Source: Streptomyces toxytricini
Lineage (GTDB): Bacteria; Actinomycetota; Actinomycetes; Streptomycetales; Streptomycetaceae
Direction: 5' to 3'
Assembly (NCBI RefSeq): GCF_014649915.1
Contig: NZ_BMTY01000005.1
Location: forward strand, 203,504-267,503
DNA length: 64,000 bases
Shown: piece after piece, positions 35,356-43,302 of the stretch
Layout: each line of letters starts with the position of its first letter
How positions within the stretch are numbered: position 1 is the first letter of the stretch
Made by a program: the position numbers and the translations under genes
The notes under the pieces: model-generated
Databases searched by the model: none
What the model saw: the letters and a program-made list of their open reading frames with translations, nothing else
What the model was told of the DNA's origin: nothing

Positions 35356-37145
35356 CTGCTCCCCGCACGCGCGGGGATGTCCCCGGCGGCCTGCGCGGCC
35401 GCGGACCGGGCGCGGCCCTGCTCCCCGCACGCGCGGGGATGTCCCCACCCTCCCCAGGAACCCCTTAGGAGGCCTCACCTGCTCCCCGCACGCGCGGGGA
35501 TGTCCCCGAGACGCTTCGCCGCGTTTTCCGGGAGGCAATCTGCTCCCCGCACGCGCGGGGATGTCCCCAATTTCCATTGAATCCCCATGTCGACTGTGAC
35601 CTGCTCCCCGCACGCGCGGGGATGTCCCCCGCATGTGAGCAGGTCAAGGTCACACCTTCGGCTGCTCCCCGCACGCGCGGGGATGTCCCCGGGGGCGCGG
35701 CCGCGGTCGGGCACTCGTTGCTCTGCTCCCCGCACGCGCGGGGATGTCCCCCCGGCCGCCGACATCGAGCTCGAGGCACCGCCCTGCTCCCCGCACGCGC
35801 GGGGATGTCCCCCGATGTTGCCCGCGTTCCCCGCAGAGATGCCGGCTGCTCCCCGCACGCGCGGGGATGTCCCCCCCATGCTCGCGATGAAGTCCTCCGC
35901 GATCCGCTGCTCCCCGCACGCGCGGGGATGTCCCCCAGCGGCCCGGTCCACCGACCCCGCCGCCGCCCTGCTCCCCGCACGCGCGGGGATGTCCCCTTGC
36001 CGCCGAACATGGTGACGCCGGCCGCGGCCTGCTCCCCGCACGCGCGGGGATGTCCCCCCGCCATGCCGTGCACCCCCGAAGCCGTCACTCTGCTCCCCGC
36101 ACGCGCGGGGATGTCCCCAGGCTGAAGGCCGGGTTCACGCCCTGCACGTACTGCTCCCCGCACGCGCGGGGATGTCCCCCCGCCTGCGGTTCCTCCTCGG
36201 CCGCGAGAGGGCTGCTCCCCGCACGCGCGGGGATGTCCCCCCGGCCTCGTCGGCATCCCGACCAGCGGCCCTCTGCTCCCCGCACGCGCGGGGATGTCCC
36301 CCCGAGACCTGGTCGGCACAAAGGGAATCGTCGCTGCTCCCCGCACGCGCGGGGATGTCCCCCGGAGCCGCATCAAGGAGATTGCGGGGATCAGCTGCTC
36401 CCCGCACGCGCGGGGATGTCCCCGTCTCCGGCGTCGAGACGGACACAAGCGGGTGCTGCTCCCCGCACGCGCGGGGATGTCCCCGGAGCAAGGGACTGCG
36501 GGTCCTGCGTGTCCCGCTGCTCCCCGCACGCGCGGGGATGACCCCACCACCACCAGCCCGTCACCGGCTGCCCCTGGCTGCTCCCCGCACGCGCGGGGAT
36601 GCCCCCGGTACGCAAGGCCGGCGAAATGCTTTCGTGGGCTGCTCTCCGCACGCGCGGGGATGACCCCGCCAGTTCCCGGGTTCCGGGAAGTGGTCTGACC
36701 TGCTCCCCGCACGCGCGGGGATGACCCCTCGGAGGCTTGGCGCAGGCACCAGATCAGCCGCTGCTCCCCGCACGCGCGGGGATGACCCCGCCCACAGCCG
36801 GTCCAGCCAATCGGCCGCCGCCTGCTCCCCGCACGCGCGGGGATGACCCCCGCGTTCTCGGCCTCGGTCTGCGCCCCCGCAGCTGCTCCCCGCACACGCG
36901 GGGATGACCCCGCGCCCCACACCACCGGTGTGGAGGTCGTGGCGATGCTCCCAGCATGCGCGGGATGACCCCGGCGACGGCCCCTCGTCGCTCGTGCACC
37001 CGGCATGCTCCCCGCAACGCGCGGGGATGCCCCCCGGAGTCCGGAGTGGTCGTCTGCGCGGTGGACTGCTCCCCGCACGCGCGGGGACGACCCAAGCCCA
37101 CCGACGCGGAGTTCGGCTGCTCCCCGCATGTGCGGGGATGACGCC
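35356..37145 (+). CRISPR. CRISPR array 2, type I-E, 30 repeats
   Basis: Thirty 29-nt repeats with mostly 32-nt spacers (33 nt for the first and eighth). Repeats 1-19 start CTGCTCCCCGCACGCGC and end GGGGATGTCCCC. Repeat 20 (36517) onwards ends GATGACCCC instead, repeat 21 GATGCCCCC. Repeat 26 (36883) is identical to the array 1 consensus (CACACGC, GATGACCCC). The last four (36944, 37005, 37066, 37117) are degenerate and the final spacer is only 22 nt. The gradient shows the leader is on the left and transcription is on the + strand. Confidence 0.98.
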
Positions 37146-37255
37146 GCCCCTGTGGTGGGCGCCATGCCGTTTTGGAGCGGTGGCTCGTAGCCGGGATATG
37201 CGGCCGCGACCTCAGCGTGGCCGAGGCTTCCTAGTTATCGTCGGTCTCAGCGTCG

Positions 37256-37852
37256 CTATGCGGTGCGGGCGAAGCGGGTGAGGGTGGTGCCGCTGGGGAA
37301 GGCGGTGCGTTCGGTGACGGTGAAGGCCGTGGGGTCGAAGGTGCCGTCGAAGGCCGGGATGCCGGCGCCGGCGACCACCGGGTAGCTCTTGACCACCAGT
37401 TCGTCGATTTCCGGCAGGAGGGTGCCTGCCAGTTTGCCGCCGCCGCAGAGCCAGATGTCCAGGCCGTTGCCGGCTTCCTTCTTGAGGTCGCGGACGAGGG
37501 GGAGGGGGTCTCCCGGGACGACCGTGACCGCCGGGTCCGGGTTCGGGGTGAGGGTGGTCGAGATGACGTACTGGCGCAGGTGTGCGTACGGGCTGGTGAT
37601 GCCCGCGTCGTAGGCCGGGCGGTAGGTGCCGAGGCCCATGAGGACGGTGTCGAAGCGTCGGTTCGGGGCGTCGGCGACGCCGGAGGCGGTGCGGAAGGCC
37701 GTCGGGACGGTCTCCGGGTAGAGCGTGTTGGTCCATGCGGTGTACGCGGCGGTCTGCTGCTCGTCGCCGGTCGGGAAGAAGTCGTACTCGCCGCCCGGGC
37801 CGGCGATGCGGCCGTCGATCGAGACTCCCACGTAGTACACGAGCTTGCGCAA
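37256..37852 (-). CDS. RibD C-terminal/DHFR-like reductase
   Basis: A 198-residue protein of the RibD C-terminal domain class (dihydrofolate-reductase fold). The start is RKLVYYVGVSIDGRIAGPGGEYDFF; DTVLMGLGTYRPAYD and IWLCGGGKLAGTLLPEIDELVV are the family NADPH-binding and core motifs. The TTG start at 37852 has GGAAG 6 nt upstream. It is divergent from a TetR gene with a palindrome between them, so it is probably the target of that repressor. Substrate unknown; such stand-alone reductases are often stress- or drug-responsive. Confidence 0.85.
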   Translation of the reverse strand: MRKLVYYVGVSIDGRIAGPGGEYDFFPTGDEQQTAAYTAWTNTLYPETVPTAFRTASGVADAPNRRFDTVLMGLGTYRPAYDAGITSPYAHLRQYVISTTLTPNPDPAVTVVPGDPLPLVRDLKKEAGNGLDIWLCGGGKLAGTLLPEIDELVVKSYPVVAGAGIPAFDGTFDPTAFTVTERTAFPSGTTLTRFARTA

Positions 37853-37866
37853 GATGTTCTTCCGTT

Positions 37867-37905
37867 TGTAGTACTGTGTGTGTAGTGGTTTGAATGTAGT
37901 ACTAC
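37867..37905. promoter_or_regulatory. Candidate TetR operator
   Basis: The 69-bp divergent region is much AT-richer than its surroundings and carries TGTAGTACT twice (37867-37875 and 37895-37903, 28 bp apart). The second copy extends to the perfect palindrome GTAGTACTAC (37896-37905). The TetR encoded alongside is the likely ligand and would control itself and the reductase. Confidence 0.6.
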
Positions 37906-37921
37906 GGATGGAGTGGTGTCA

Positions 37922-38527
37922 ATGGCGAGGCGGAACGACGAGCGGCGGGGGGCCTTGGTCGATGCTGCGATCGAGGTGCTGGCGAGGGAGGGGGCCCGGG
38001 GGCTGACCTTCCGCGCCGTTGACGTCGAGGCGGGTGTGCCGGCGGGAACCGCCTCGAATTACTTCGCGAATCGCGATGACCTTCTTACGCAGGCCGGTGC
38101 TCGCGTGTACGAGCGGCTGCAGCCTGAGGAGGAGGTGATCGAGCGGCAGCGGGCAGCCGGGCGTGATCGGGAGACGTACGTCGAGCTGATGAGGGAGCTC
38201 GTCGGGCGGGTCGCGTCCTTCCGCACCGGGTACCTGGCGCTGCTCGAACTGCGGCTTGAGGCGACGCGACGGCCTGAGCTCCGGAAGGTCCTGACCGAGC
38301 GGGTCCGGGCCGATGTCGATGCGAACGTCGCCTACCACGAGGCCTCTGGGCTGCCTGGTGATGCGACTGCCGTGAAGTTGCTGATGCTGGCTTTGAACTG
38401 GCTGATCGTTGAGCAGTTGACCCTGCCCGAGGTTTTCGGGGAGGAGGAGCGGGATGAGTTGGTCGCTGCTGCGGTCGAGCGCATCGTGGGGTCCGGGTCC
38501 GGGTCCGGGTCTGCGTCGCCGGCGTAG
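37922..38527 (+). CDS. TetR-family repressor
   Basis: A 201-residue TetR protein. The N-terminal HTH (about 8-52) reads RGALVDAAIEVLAREGARGLTFRAVDVEAGVPAGTASNYFANRDDLL; the C-terminal helical ligand domain follows (YVELMRELVGRVASFRTGYLALLELRLEATRRPELRKVL). The tail is a Gly-Ser repeat encoded by GGGTCC hexamers near 38490-38513. ATG 37922 has GGATGGAG upstream. Ligand unknown. Confidence 0.92.
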   Translation: MARRNDERRGALVDAAIEVLAREGARGLTFRAVDVEAGVPAGTASNYFANRDDLLTQAGARVYERLQPEEEVIERQRAAGRDRETYVELMRELVGRVASFRTGYLALLELRLEATRRPELRKVLTERVRADVDANVAYHEASGLPGDATAVKLLMLALNWLIVEQLTLPEVFGEEERDELVAAAVERIVGSGSGSGSASPA

Positions 38528-38734
38528 GTGCCGCTGCCGGCGCGTCGGTGGGGCGCGTGGGTGAGTGGGGGGCTGGGCCTCGTGGGCGGATGGTGGAGGG
38601 TGCGGAGTTGGTGTTCAAGCCAACCTGCAGGACAGGGGGGCGGGGGCTGGGGTCCGGTCTCGGCCGTCCCTTGTGAGGGGCCTGGCGTTCGAAATGGGGG
38701 TGCTCTTCGCCGTTTCGACGCGGCGGCGCCGTGG

Positions 38735-39229
38735 TTAGGGGGTGACTGCTGCCGACTCCGTCAGGCGGGCCGTTGCGATGCGGAGCAGGAGGTTGGCTGC
38801 GGCCGTGCGGCAGAAAGGTGCGTGCGGGGTGGGTGGGTTGGCCCAGTAGAGCGGGCGGGTCCGGGTCGGGTGGTGGTGGGCGGGGTGCGGGACGCCGAGG
38901 TGGGTGTCGGTGCCGAGGCATTCGGCGTGGCGTTGGTGGGTCCGGTTCCAGCGGGTCCGGGTGCCGGGGGCGACCAGGAGGTAGTAGTTGCCGCCGCGGG
39001 GGTCGTGGATGATCGGGCCCTCCAGGGCGTCCGCGAAGGCCAGGTTCACCACCGTGGCCGTGGTGCAGCCGACTGCTGCGGCTGCGAGAGCCTGCGGGAA
39101 GCGGATCGCCTCGAAGCACTCCCCGAGCGGGAGTACCGCCACCCCGCACGTCCGCCATGCCGCGTGCGCCTCCGCCGGGTTGTGCAGTGCCCGGGCGTAC
39201 CAGTCCGTGGGTGATGTGTTGTGGTGCAA
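38735..39229 (-). CDS. Uncharacterised protein downstream of an XRE regulator
   Basis: A 164-residue protein I do not recognise with certainty. Visible marks are WRTCGVAVLPLGECFEAIRFPQALAAAAVG, DALEGPIIHDPRGGNYYLLVAPGTRTRW and a His/Pro-rich stretch. The VLPLG...AIRFP start and DPRGG..Y.LVAPGT look like a small nucleotide-handling or primase-polymerase-related fold, but this is weak. The TTG at 39229 has GGGAAGG a few bases upstream, partly inside a hairpin. It lies downstream of the XRE gene on the same strand. Confidence 0.55.
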   Translation of the reverse strand: MHHNTSPTDWYARALHNPAEAHAAWRTCGVAVLPLGECFEAIRFPQALAAAAVGCTTATVVNLAFADALEGPIIHDPRGGNYYLLVAPGTRTRWNRTHQRHAECLGTDTHLGVPHPAHHHPTRTRPLYWANPPTPHAPFCRTAAANLLLRIATARLTESAAVTP

Positions 39230-39237
39230 GGGGCCTT

Positions 39238-39276
39238 CCCTACCGTCGTCGGCTCGGTGTGGCGACGACGGTAGGG
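39238..39276 (-). promoter_or_regulatory. 14-bp hairpin directly before the TTG-start gene
   Basis: A perfect 14-bp inverted repeat (CCCTACCGTCGTCG / CGACGACGGTAGGG) with an 11-nt loop occupies the gap between the XRE gene stop and the next start. On the - strand its distal arm ends in the GGG of the putative ribosome site GGGAAGG. It could be a terminator for the XRE gene or a structure that masks translation of the next gene. Confidence 0.6.
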
Positions 39277-39317
39277 GGCTGTGGAGTGGGGGAGGGGCCC
39301 GGTTTCGGCCCCCTATG

Positions 39318-40574
39318 TCAGGCGGCCAGCAGGCCGAGGTCGACCGCCAGGCGGCTGGCCAGGCGGCGGCGTTCCGGAGCCCGGGTGGTCGTCTCCTCCA
39401 GGACGATGACGCGGGCGAAGCCGCTGTAGCGCGTCGTGTCCGGGGCGGTGGCGTGGGCTTGTTGCAGGGTCGTCAGCGCTGCTTCGGCCTGGCCGTCCAA
39501 GTGGTACGCGCGGGCCTGCTCGATACGGTGCCGGGCGCGCCGCGGGCGCGACGGGATGGTGGCCGCCTCCGCACGGGCGGCCTGGCGGGCGGCCTCGCCG
39601 CCGGAGTGCAGCTCCACGGCCACGCTCACGCCGTGCGCGCCCATCACCGCGCGCCCGAAGGACGTGATGGGGTGGAAGTAGTCGGCGGGCAGGCGCTGTG
39701 CGATCTGGTCGGCGCGTTCCCACCATCCCCACGCCGCGCCCGTCTCGCGCCGCTTCGCGGCCGTGAGGCCGGCCTCCGCGCGCAGTGCGCCTACGAGGGC
39801 TTGGACGTGCTGGGGTGCCCGGTCAAGGTTCGGTTCGAGTAGGTGCAGGGCTTGCCGGACGACTTCGTCCGCCTCGTCGTAGCGGCCGGGACCCGAGTCG
39901 CGGTGGGCCTGGGCGGACAGCCATGCGGCCACGCCGATGGCGTGCGGGTCCTCGGACTCGTGGGCCGCGGCCGTCCCGCGCTCGGCGACCCGCCACAGGA
40001 CCGACGGGTCGGGCTGGTAGGCGACGAAGAACTGGGCCAGGTGGAACGCCTCCGCCTGGAGGGCCAGGGCGGCGCGCCGCTCTGCTGCCGTGTCGGCCTG
40101 ACGGACTGCCAGCTGCGTGTCGCGGATCAGCCCCGGCAGGAGTGAGCCGATCACCTCGCGGTGGTCGGATGCCCCGTGGCGTGCGCGCCACGCGGCATCG
40201 AGGGCGGCGCGCAGGAACTCCGGTGACGGGGCTTCGCGCGTCCCGGGCGGAGGGTAGGAGGCGAGGGCCGTGCGGACGGCCGCCAGTCTGTCGTGGCCGG
40301 GGCCGAGGAAGAGGTCGGTGTGCGGCTCGGCGCCCATGTCGCCGACGAGGTCGTCCAGGCGGCGGATCCGCAGGGCCTGCGCGATGCGCAGGATTTCCGG
40401 CAGCCGCGGCATGCGCATGCTGCCCGTCTCGATCTTCTTCACCCATGACGGGTGGTGGCCGAGGAGACCGGCCAGCTGCTCGCGGGTCATGCCGCGGCGG
40501 GTGCGGTGGATCTGGACACGTTGCCCGAACGCGATGGGATTGTCGTGCGGGCCGGGGGGAGCATCGAATGACAC
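39318..40574 (-). CDS. XRE-family regulator with TPR-like C-terminal domain
   Basis: A 418-residue protein with an N-terminal Cro/C1-type HTH (about 8-68: FGQRVQIHRTRRGMTREQLAGLLGHHPSWVKKIETGSMRMP) and a large helical region with repeats resembling TPRs (residues ~150-410). This layout is common among actinobacterial regulators sensing small peptides or internal signals. The GTG at 40574 (VSFDAPPG) is chosen because AAGGGG precedes it and longer starts add a non-family leader. It probably controls itself and the small downstream gene. Confidence 0.82.
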   Translation of the reverse strand: MSFDAPPGPHDNPIAFGQRVQIHRTRRGMTREQLAGLLGHHPSWVKKIETGSMRMPRLPEILRIAQALRIRRLDDLVGDMGAEPHTDLFLGPGHDRLAAVRTALASYPPPGTREAPSPEFLRAALDAAWRARHGASDHREVIGSLLPGLIRDTQLAVRQADTAAERRAALALQAEAFHLAQFFVAYQPDPSVLWRVAERGTAAAHESEDPHAIGVAAWLSAQAHRDSGPGRYDEADEVVRQALHLLEPNLDRAPQHVQALVGALRAEAGLTAAKRRETGAAWGWWERADQIAQRLPADYFHPITSFGRAVMGAHGVSVAVELHSGGEAARQAARAEAATIPSRPRRARHRIEQARAYHLDGQAEAALTTLQQAHATAPDTTRYSGFARVIVLEETTTRAPERRRLASRLAVDLGLLAA

Positions 40575-40695
40575 GGCCTTGCCCCTTCTCTGTGCAGCTC
40601 GACACCGGACAGCGTAGGACGCGGGGTCGGCTGCGTGTGCCAATCCTCCTGTCAGTAGGCGACGTTCGGGACTGGCTGCAGCGGACGAGCCGGCC

Positions 40696-41286
40696 TCACA
40701 TCACCGGAAACGCGTTCTGGAAGGACAGGCGGGACTCGGCCGAGTCGGCCAGGGTGGTCAGGGTGTCGTCCAGGGTCAGGAAGGCCTCCCAGTGCTGCGT
40801 GCCTGTGGCCCTGGCCAGGTGGGCGGTCAGGAGGTCCTCCAGGTCGGGGACGCGTTTGCCCTTCCACACCTTGTCCGCCGTGCTGACCAGGAGGTCCTCC
40901 ACCGTGGCGGTCGGGTCCGTCCAGCGGGCGTGGGTGTACGCGAAGCGGGCCAGGTGGGGCGGGAAGCCGTGGTCGAGGAGGAGTGTGCGGCCGGCCGGTT
41001 CGTGGGCGGAGCCGGGGCCGGTGAGTTCGGCGGGGTGGAGGACCTTGCCTATGTCGTGAGTGGCCGCGCCGAACAGTACTGCCTCGCGGTCGAGCGGCAG
41101 GGTGGGGTAGGCGGTGGTGATCCAGGTTGTCAGTGCGTACGCCACGTCGTGGACCGCGCGCAGGTGTGCGGCCAGGCGCGGGGCGGCGCCCAGGGTGGTG
41201 AGGAGGTCCGGTACGGGGGCCGGGAGGGGGCGTAGGGGCGGGTCGACGGACGTGGTCAGGGCGTGGGTGAGGGGGGATGAGGGCAT
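40696..41286 (-). CDS. HD-domain phosphohydrolase-like protein
   Basis: A 196-residue HD-superfamily protein: HLRAVHDVAYALTTWI gives the first His, ATHDIGKVLHP the metal-binding HD pair, LLDHGFPPHLARFAYTHARW a further His, and VSTADKVWKGKR the terminal Asp. All metal ligands seem present, so phosphohydrolase activity on a nucleotide is plausible; the substrate is unknown. The start at 41286 has only a weak ribosome site. Confidence 0.8.
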   Translation of the reverse strand: MPSSPLTHALTTSVDPPLRPLPAPVPDLLTTLGAAPRLAAHLRAVHDVAYALTTWITTAYPTLPLDREAVLFGAATHDIGKVLHPAELTGPGSAHEPAGRTLLLDHGFPPHLARFAYTHARWTDPTATVEDLLVSTADKVWKGKRVPDLEDLLTAHLARATGTQHWEAFLTLDDTLTTLADSAESRLSFQNAFPVM

Positions 41287-41452
41287 TCGCCGAGCTTACG
41301 GCCCGCCGGTGACCGCCGGTCGCGTTCGCGCCGCCCGCGTGCGTAGAGGCCGGAGCGCCCGTGGGGCTGCCCCGCGGGGTGCCCTTCCGTACCTGGGTGT
41401 GGCGGGGGAGCGCGGCTAGCGTCGGGGTCTTCCGTGGTGGGAGGGGTGCGGT

Positions 41453-42388
41453 GTGCGTGAGGTGACGGTGGCCGGGGGTGCTGCCCGGGCGGGTCGGGAG
41501 GGTGAGCGGGGTGGTGGGCAGGCGCCGCTGCACGGGATCGCCGCCCTGCAGCGGGCCGCGGGGAACGCCGCCGTCACCCGGTGGATCCAGCGTGCTGCCG
41601 AGCCGCCGCAGGCGGGGCGGGAGCGGGAGTACGCGATGGCGCCTACCGCGCACGGGGAGTGGCGCGGCTTCTGCACGATGATGAGGGAAGCCGGAGTCGC
41701 CGATGATGTCGTCGACGATGCCTGGCAGTTGGTGTTGGGCGGGCTCGCCGATCAGGGGACGCTCAACACCGAGGCCGAGAGCATCCAGGACGTGCAGGAG
41801 CGGCGCGATCGCGCCATGGCGAACACGTGGTTCTCGGATCTGGTGAAGCTCGTCGGGAACCACCTGGAGATCAACACGCCCACGCTGGCCCTGTGGTCCG
41901 GCGGCGAGGCGGTCAGTCGGTATGCCGCGGCCAGGGGGCACACGCCGTTGGAGGAAACCCGGTTCGGGCGGGTGCTCGACAGGCTGGTGATCACGCCGGA
42001 CTGGGACCTGAAGTTGCCGATGTGGCGCGTGGTGTCCCAGGCGTTCGTGAGCCGGGCCACCGGGCCCGTGCACATCTTCTTGCGGGCCTACGAACCGGAG
42101 AGCGTGCTCTTGTTGCAGGAGGTGCCGCAGTTGCGGGCGATTCAGGCGATGAATCCCAACGTGACACTGCACTGGCATCCGCTGTACACGCTGCCCGACG
42201 GGACCCTGCGGGAGGTGGCTTCCGACTTGCAGTTGGTGGACGACGCGTCCTATACGAGTCGGGACCGGTGTACCGCTGCCCTCTACCAGTACTTGCTGCG
42301 GGTGCACGACCGGGGGAACGCGCAGGGGGAGCACGCCTACCGGGCCATGAGCGCCGGTCTCGCCGCCAACGGCAATCCGCAGGACTGA
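41453..42388 (+). CDS. Predicted eCIS-type effector with ADP-ribosyl cyclase (CD38-like) domain
   Basis: A 311-residue protein with two parts. Residues ~26-47 (LHGIAALQRAAGNAAV, then TRWIQR) match the ALQR.AGN motif seen in actinobacterial proteins associated with extracellular contractile injection systems. Residues ~130-270 align with the ADP-ribosyl cyclase/NAD glycohydrolase family: Trp148 in LALWSGG, Glu167 in PLEETRFG, Trp191 in PMWRVVSQAF and Glu223 in LLQEVPQL correspond to CD38 Trp125, Glu146, Trp189 and catalytic Glu226. The vertebrate disulfide insert between positions 2 and 3 is absent. There is no signal peptide or membrane segment. The GTG start follows GGAGGGG. Both flanking genes are on the other strand, with no obvious immunity gene and no injection-system genes in the window. 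NAD degradation in a target cell is inferred. Confidence 0.72.
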   Translation: MREVTVAGGAARAGREGERGGGQAPLHGIAALQRAAGNAAVTRWIQRAAEPPQAGREREYAMAPTAHGEWRGFCTMMREAGVADDVVDDAWQLVLGGLADQGTLNTEAESIQDVQERRDRAMANTWFSDLVKLVGNHLEINTPTLALWSGGEAVSRYAAARGHTPLEETRFGRVLDRLVITPDWDLKLPMWRVVSQAFVSRATGPVHIFLRAYEPESVLLLQEVPQLRAIQAMNPNVTLHWHPLYTLPDGTLREVASDLQLVDDASYTSRDRCTAALYQYLLRVHDRGNAQGEHAYRAMSAGLAANGNPQD

Positions 42389-42401
42389 TGCCTCCGCGGA
42401 A

Positions 42402-42725
42402 TCAGTGCAGGGGGCCCGCGATGGCTCGGAGGGCGGTCAGGTGGCGGGTGTAGGCGGTGCGGCCGGCGTCGGTCAGGTAGAGCCAGGTGCGGGGGCGGCG
42501 GCCTGCCTGGCCCTTCTCGATGCCCAGCCAGCCCGCCTCCTCCAGGCGCGTCGCCTGCTTCGAGAGGGCCGAGTCCGTGATTTCCACCAGGTCGCGGATG
42601 TAGGCGAACTCGGCCTTGTCGACGCCCGCGAGCGCCGCCACGACCGACAGGCGGACCGCCGAGTTCAGGAGGGGTTCGAGTTCGTGGCGTGGGTGCCCCG
42701 CCGTAGGGGCCGGCCTGGTCGTCAT
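42402..42725 (-). CDS. Winged-helix (MarR/ArsR-like) regulator
   Basis: A 107-residue one-domain DNA-binding protein: LLNSAVRLSVVAALAGVDKAEFAYIRDLVEITDSALSKQATRLEEAGWLGIEK is the winged helix, GRRPRTWLYLTDAGRTAYTRHL the wing and last helix. Its ATG overlaps the stop of the preceding membrane-protein gene (ATGA), so the pair is co-translated. Such regulator plus small membrane protein pairs are frequent in actinobacteria. Targets unknown. Confidence 0.85.
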   Translation of the reverse strand: MTTRPAPTAGHPRHELEPLLNSAVRLSVVAALAGVDKAEFAYIRDLVEITDSALSKQATRLEEAGWLGIEKGQAGRRPRTWLYLTDAGRTAYTRHLTALRAIAGPLH

Positions 42726-43138
42726 GCCGGGCGCGATTCGCGGAGGGCGGCGACCGCCGCCGGGGCGGCGCAGGCCAGGGCCGCCGCGGCCGCGAAGGGG
42801 ACGCTGTCCGTGAACGCGGTCAGGCCCAGCGCGAGGCTCGCGCAGTAGGCCGCGGCCCAGGCGCCGATCACCGTCAGGTGCCTGCGGGTCAGGCCCCGCG
42901 GCACCACCGGCCGGCGTACGGCGAACACGGAGAGGGCGGTGACCGCCAGCAGGTTGGCCGGCATTGTGACGGCGAGCGCCGCCGGGCCGCGCCACAGCAG
43001 TACCGCGGGGACGAGCACGAGCTGCCACGCGGCGAACAGCCACAGGTAGCGGCCGTACCAGCCCTTGCCTGTCCGGGCTGCTGCCTCGATCCGGGCTATG
43101 CCTTTCAGTGCTGTGATTGCGTCCGTTTCGTTCGTCAT
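42722..43138 (-). CDS. Small integral membrane protein paired with the regulator
   Basis: A 138-residue protein with four hydrophobic stretches (YLWLFAAWQLVLVPAVLLW; AALAVTMPANLLAVTALSVFA; LTVIGAWAAAYCASLALGL; VPFAAAAALACAAPAAVAAL), so probably four membrane helices with short loops. The N-terminal ~28 residues are cytoplasmic-like. It is the first gene of a two-gene operon with the winged-helix regulator. It may sense or buffer a membrane signal for the regulator; this is a guess from the pairing. Confidence 0.7.
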   Translation of the reverse strand: MTNETDAITALKGIARIEAAARTGKGWYGRYLWLFAAWQLVLVPAVLLWRGPAALAVTMPANLLAVTALSVFAVRRPVVPRGLTRRHLTVIGAWAAAYCASLALGLTAFTDSVPFAAAAALACAAPAAVAALRESRPA

Positions 43139-43255
43139 GCGTCCCCCGTTCGTCGTTGCGCGCCGGACGGTTCCCCTTTGCCGTCCGGCATCTACTTTCC
43201 ACTTTAGCAAGTAGGTGCCTGAGGGGAAGTCCGCACTGCCGCCCGACGTGACAGG

Positions 43256-43280
43256 GCCCGGCCGGTTCAACCGGCCGGGC
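43256..43280 (-). terminator. Hairpin terminator after the efflux-pump gene
   Basis: A perfect 12-bp inverted repeat (GCCCGGCCGGTT / AACCGGCCGGGC) around a single C lies 23 nt downstream of the pump gene stop on the - strand. No U-tract follows. It separates the pump from the membrane-protein operon. Confidence 0.7.
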
Positions 43281-43302
43281 TCCTGGGAGGGGTGGCGGGG
43301 TG

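Noticed and set aside
42402..42725. The winged-helix regulator as an immunity protein for the ADP-ribosyl cyclase-like gene
   Set aside because: It is on the opposite strand, is coupled to a membrane protein gene and has a clear DNA-binding fold.
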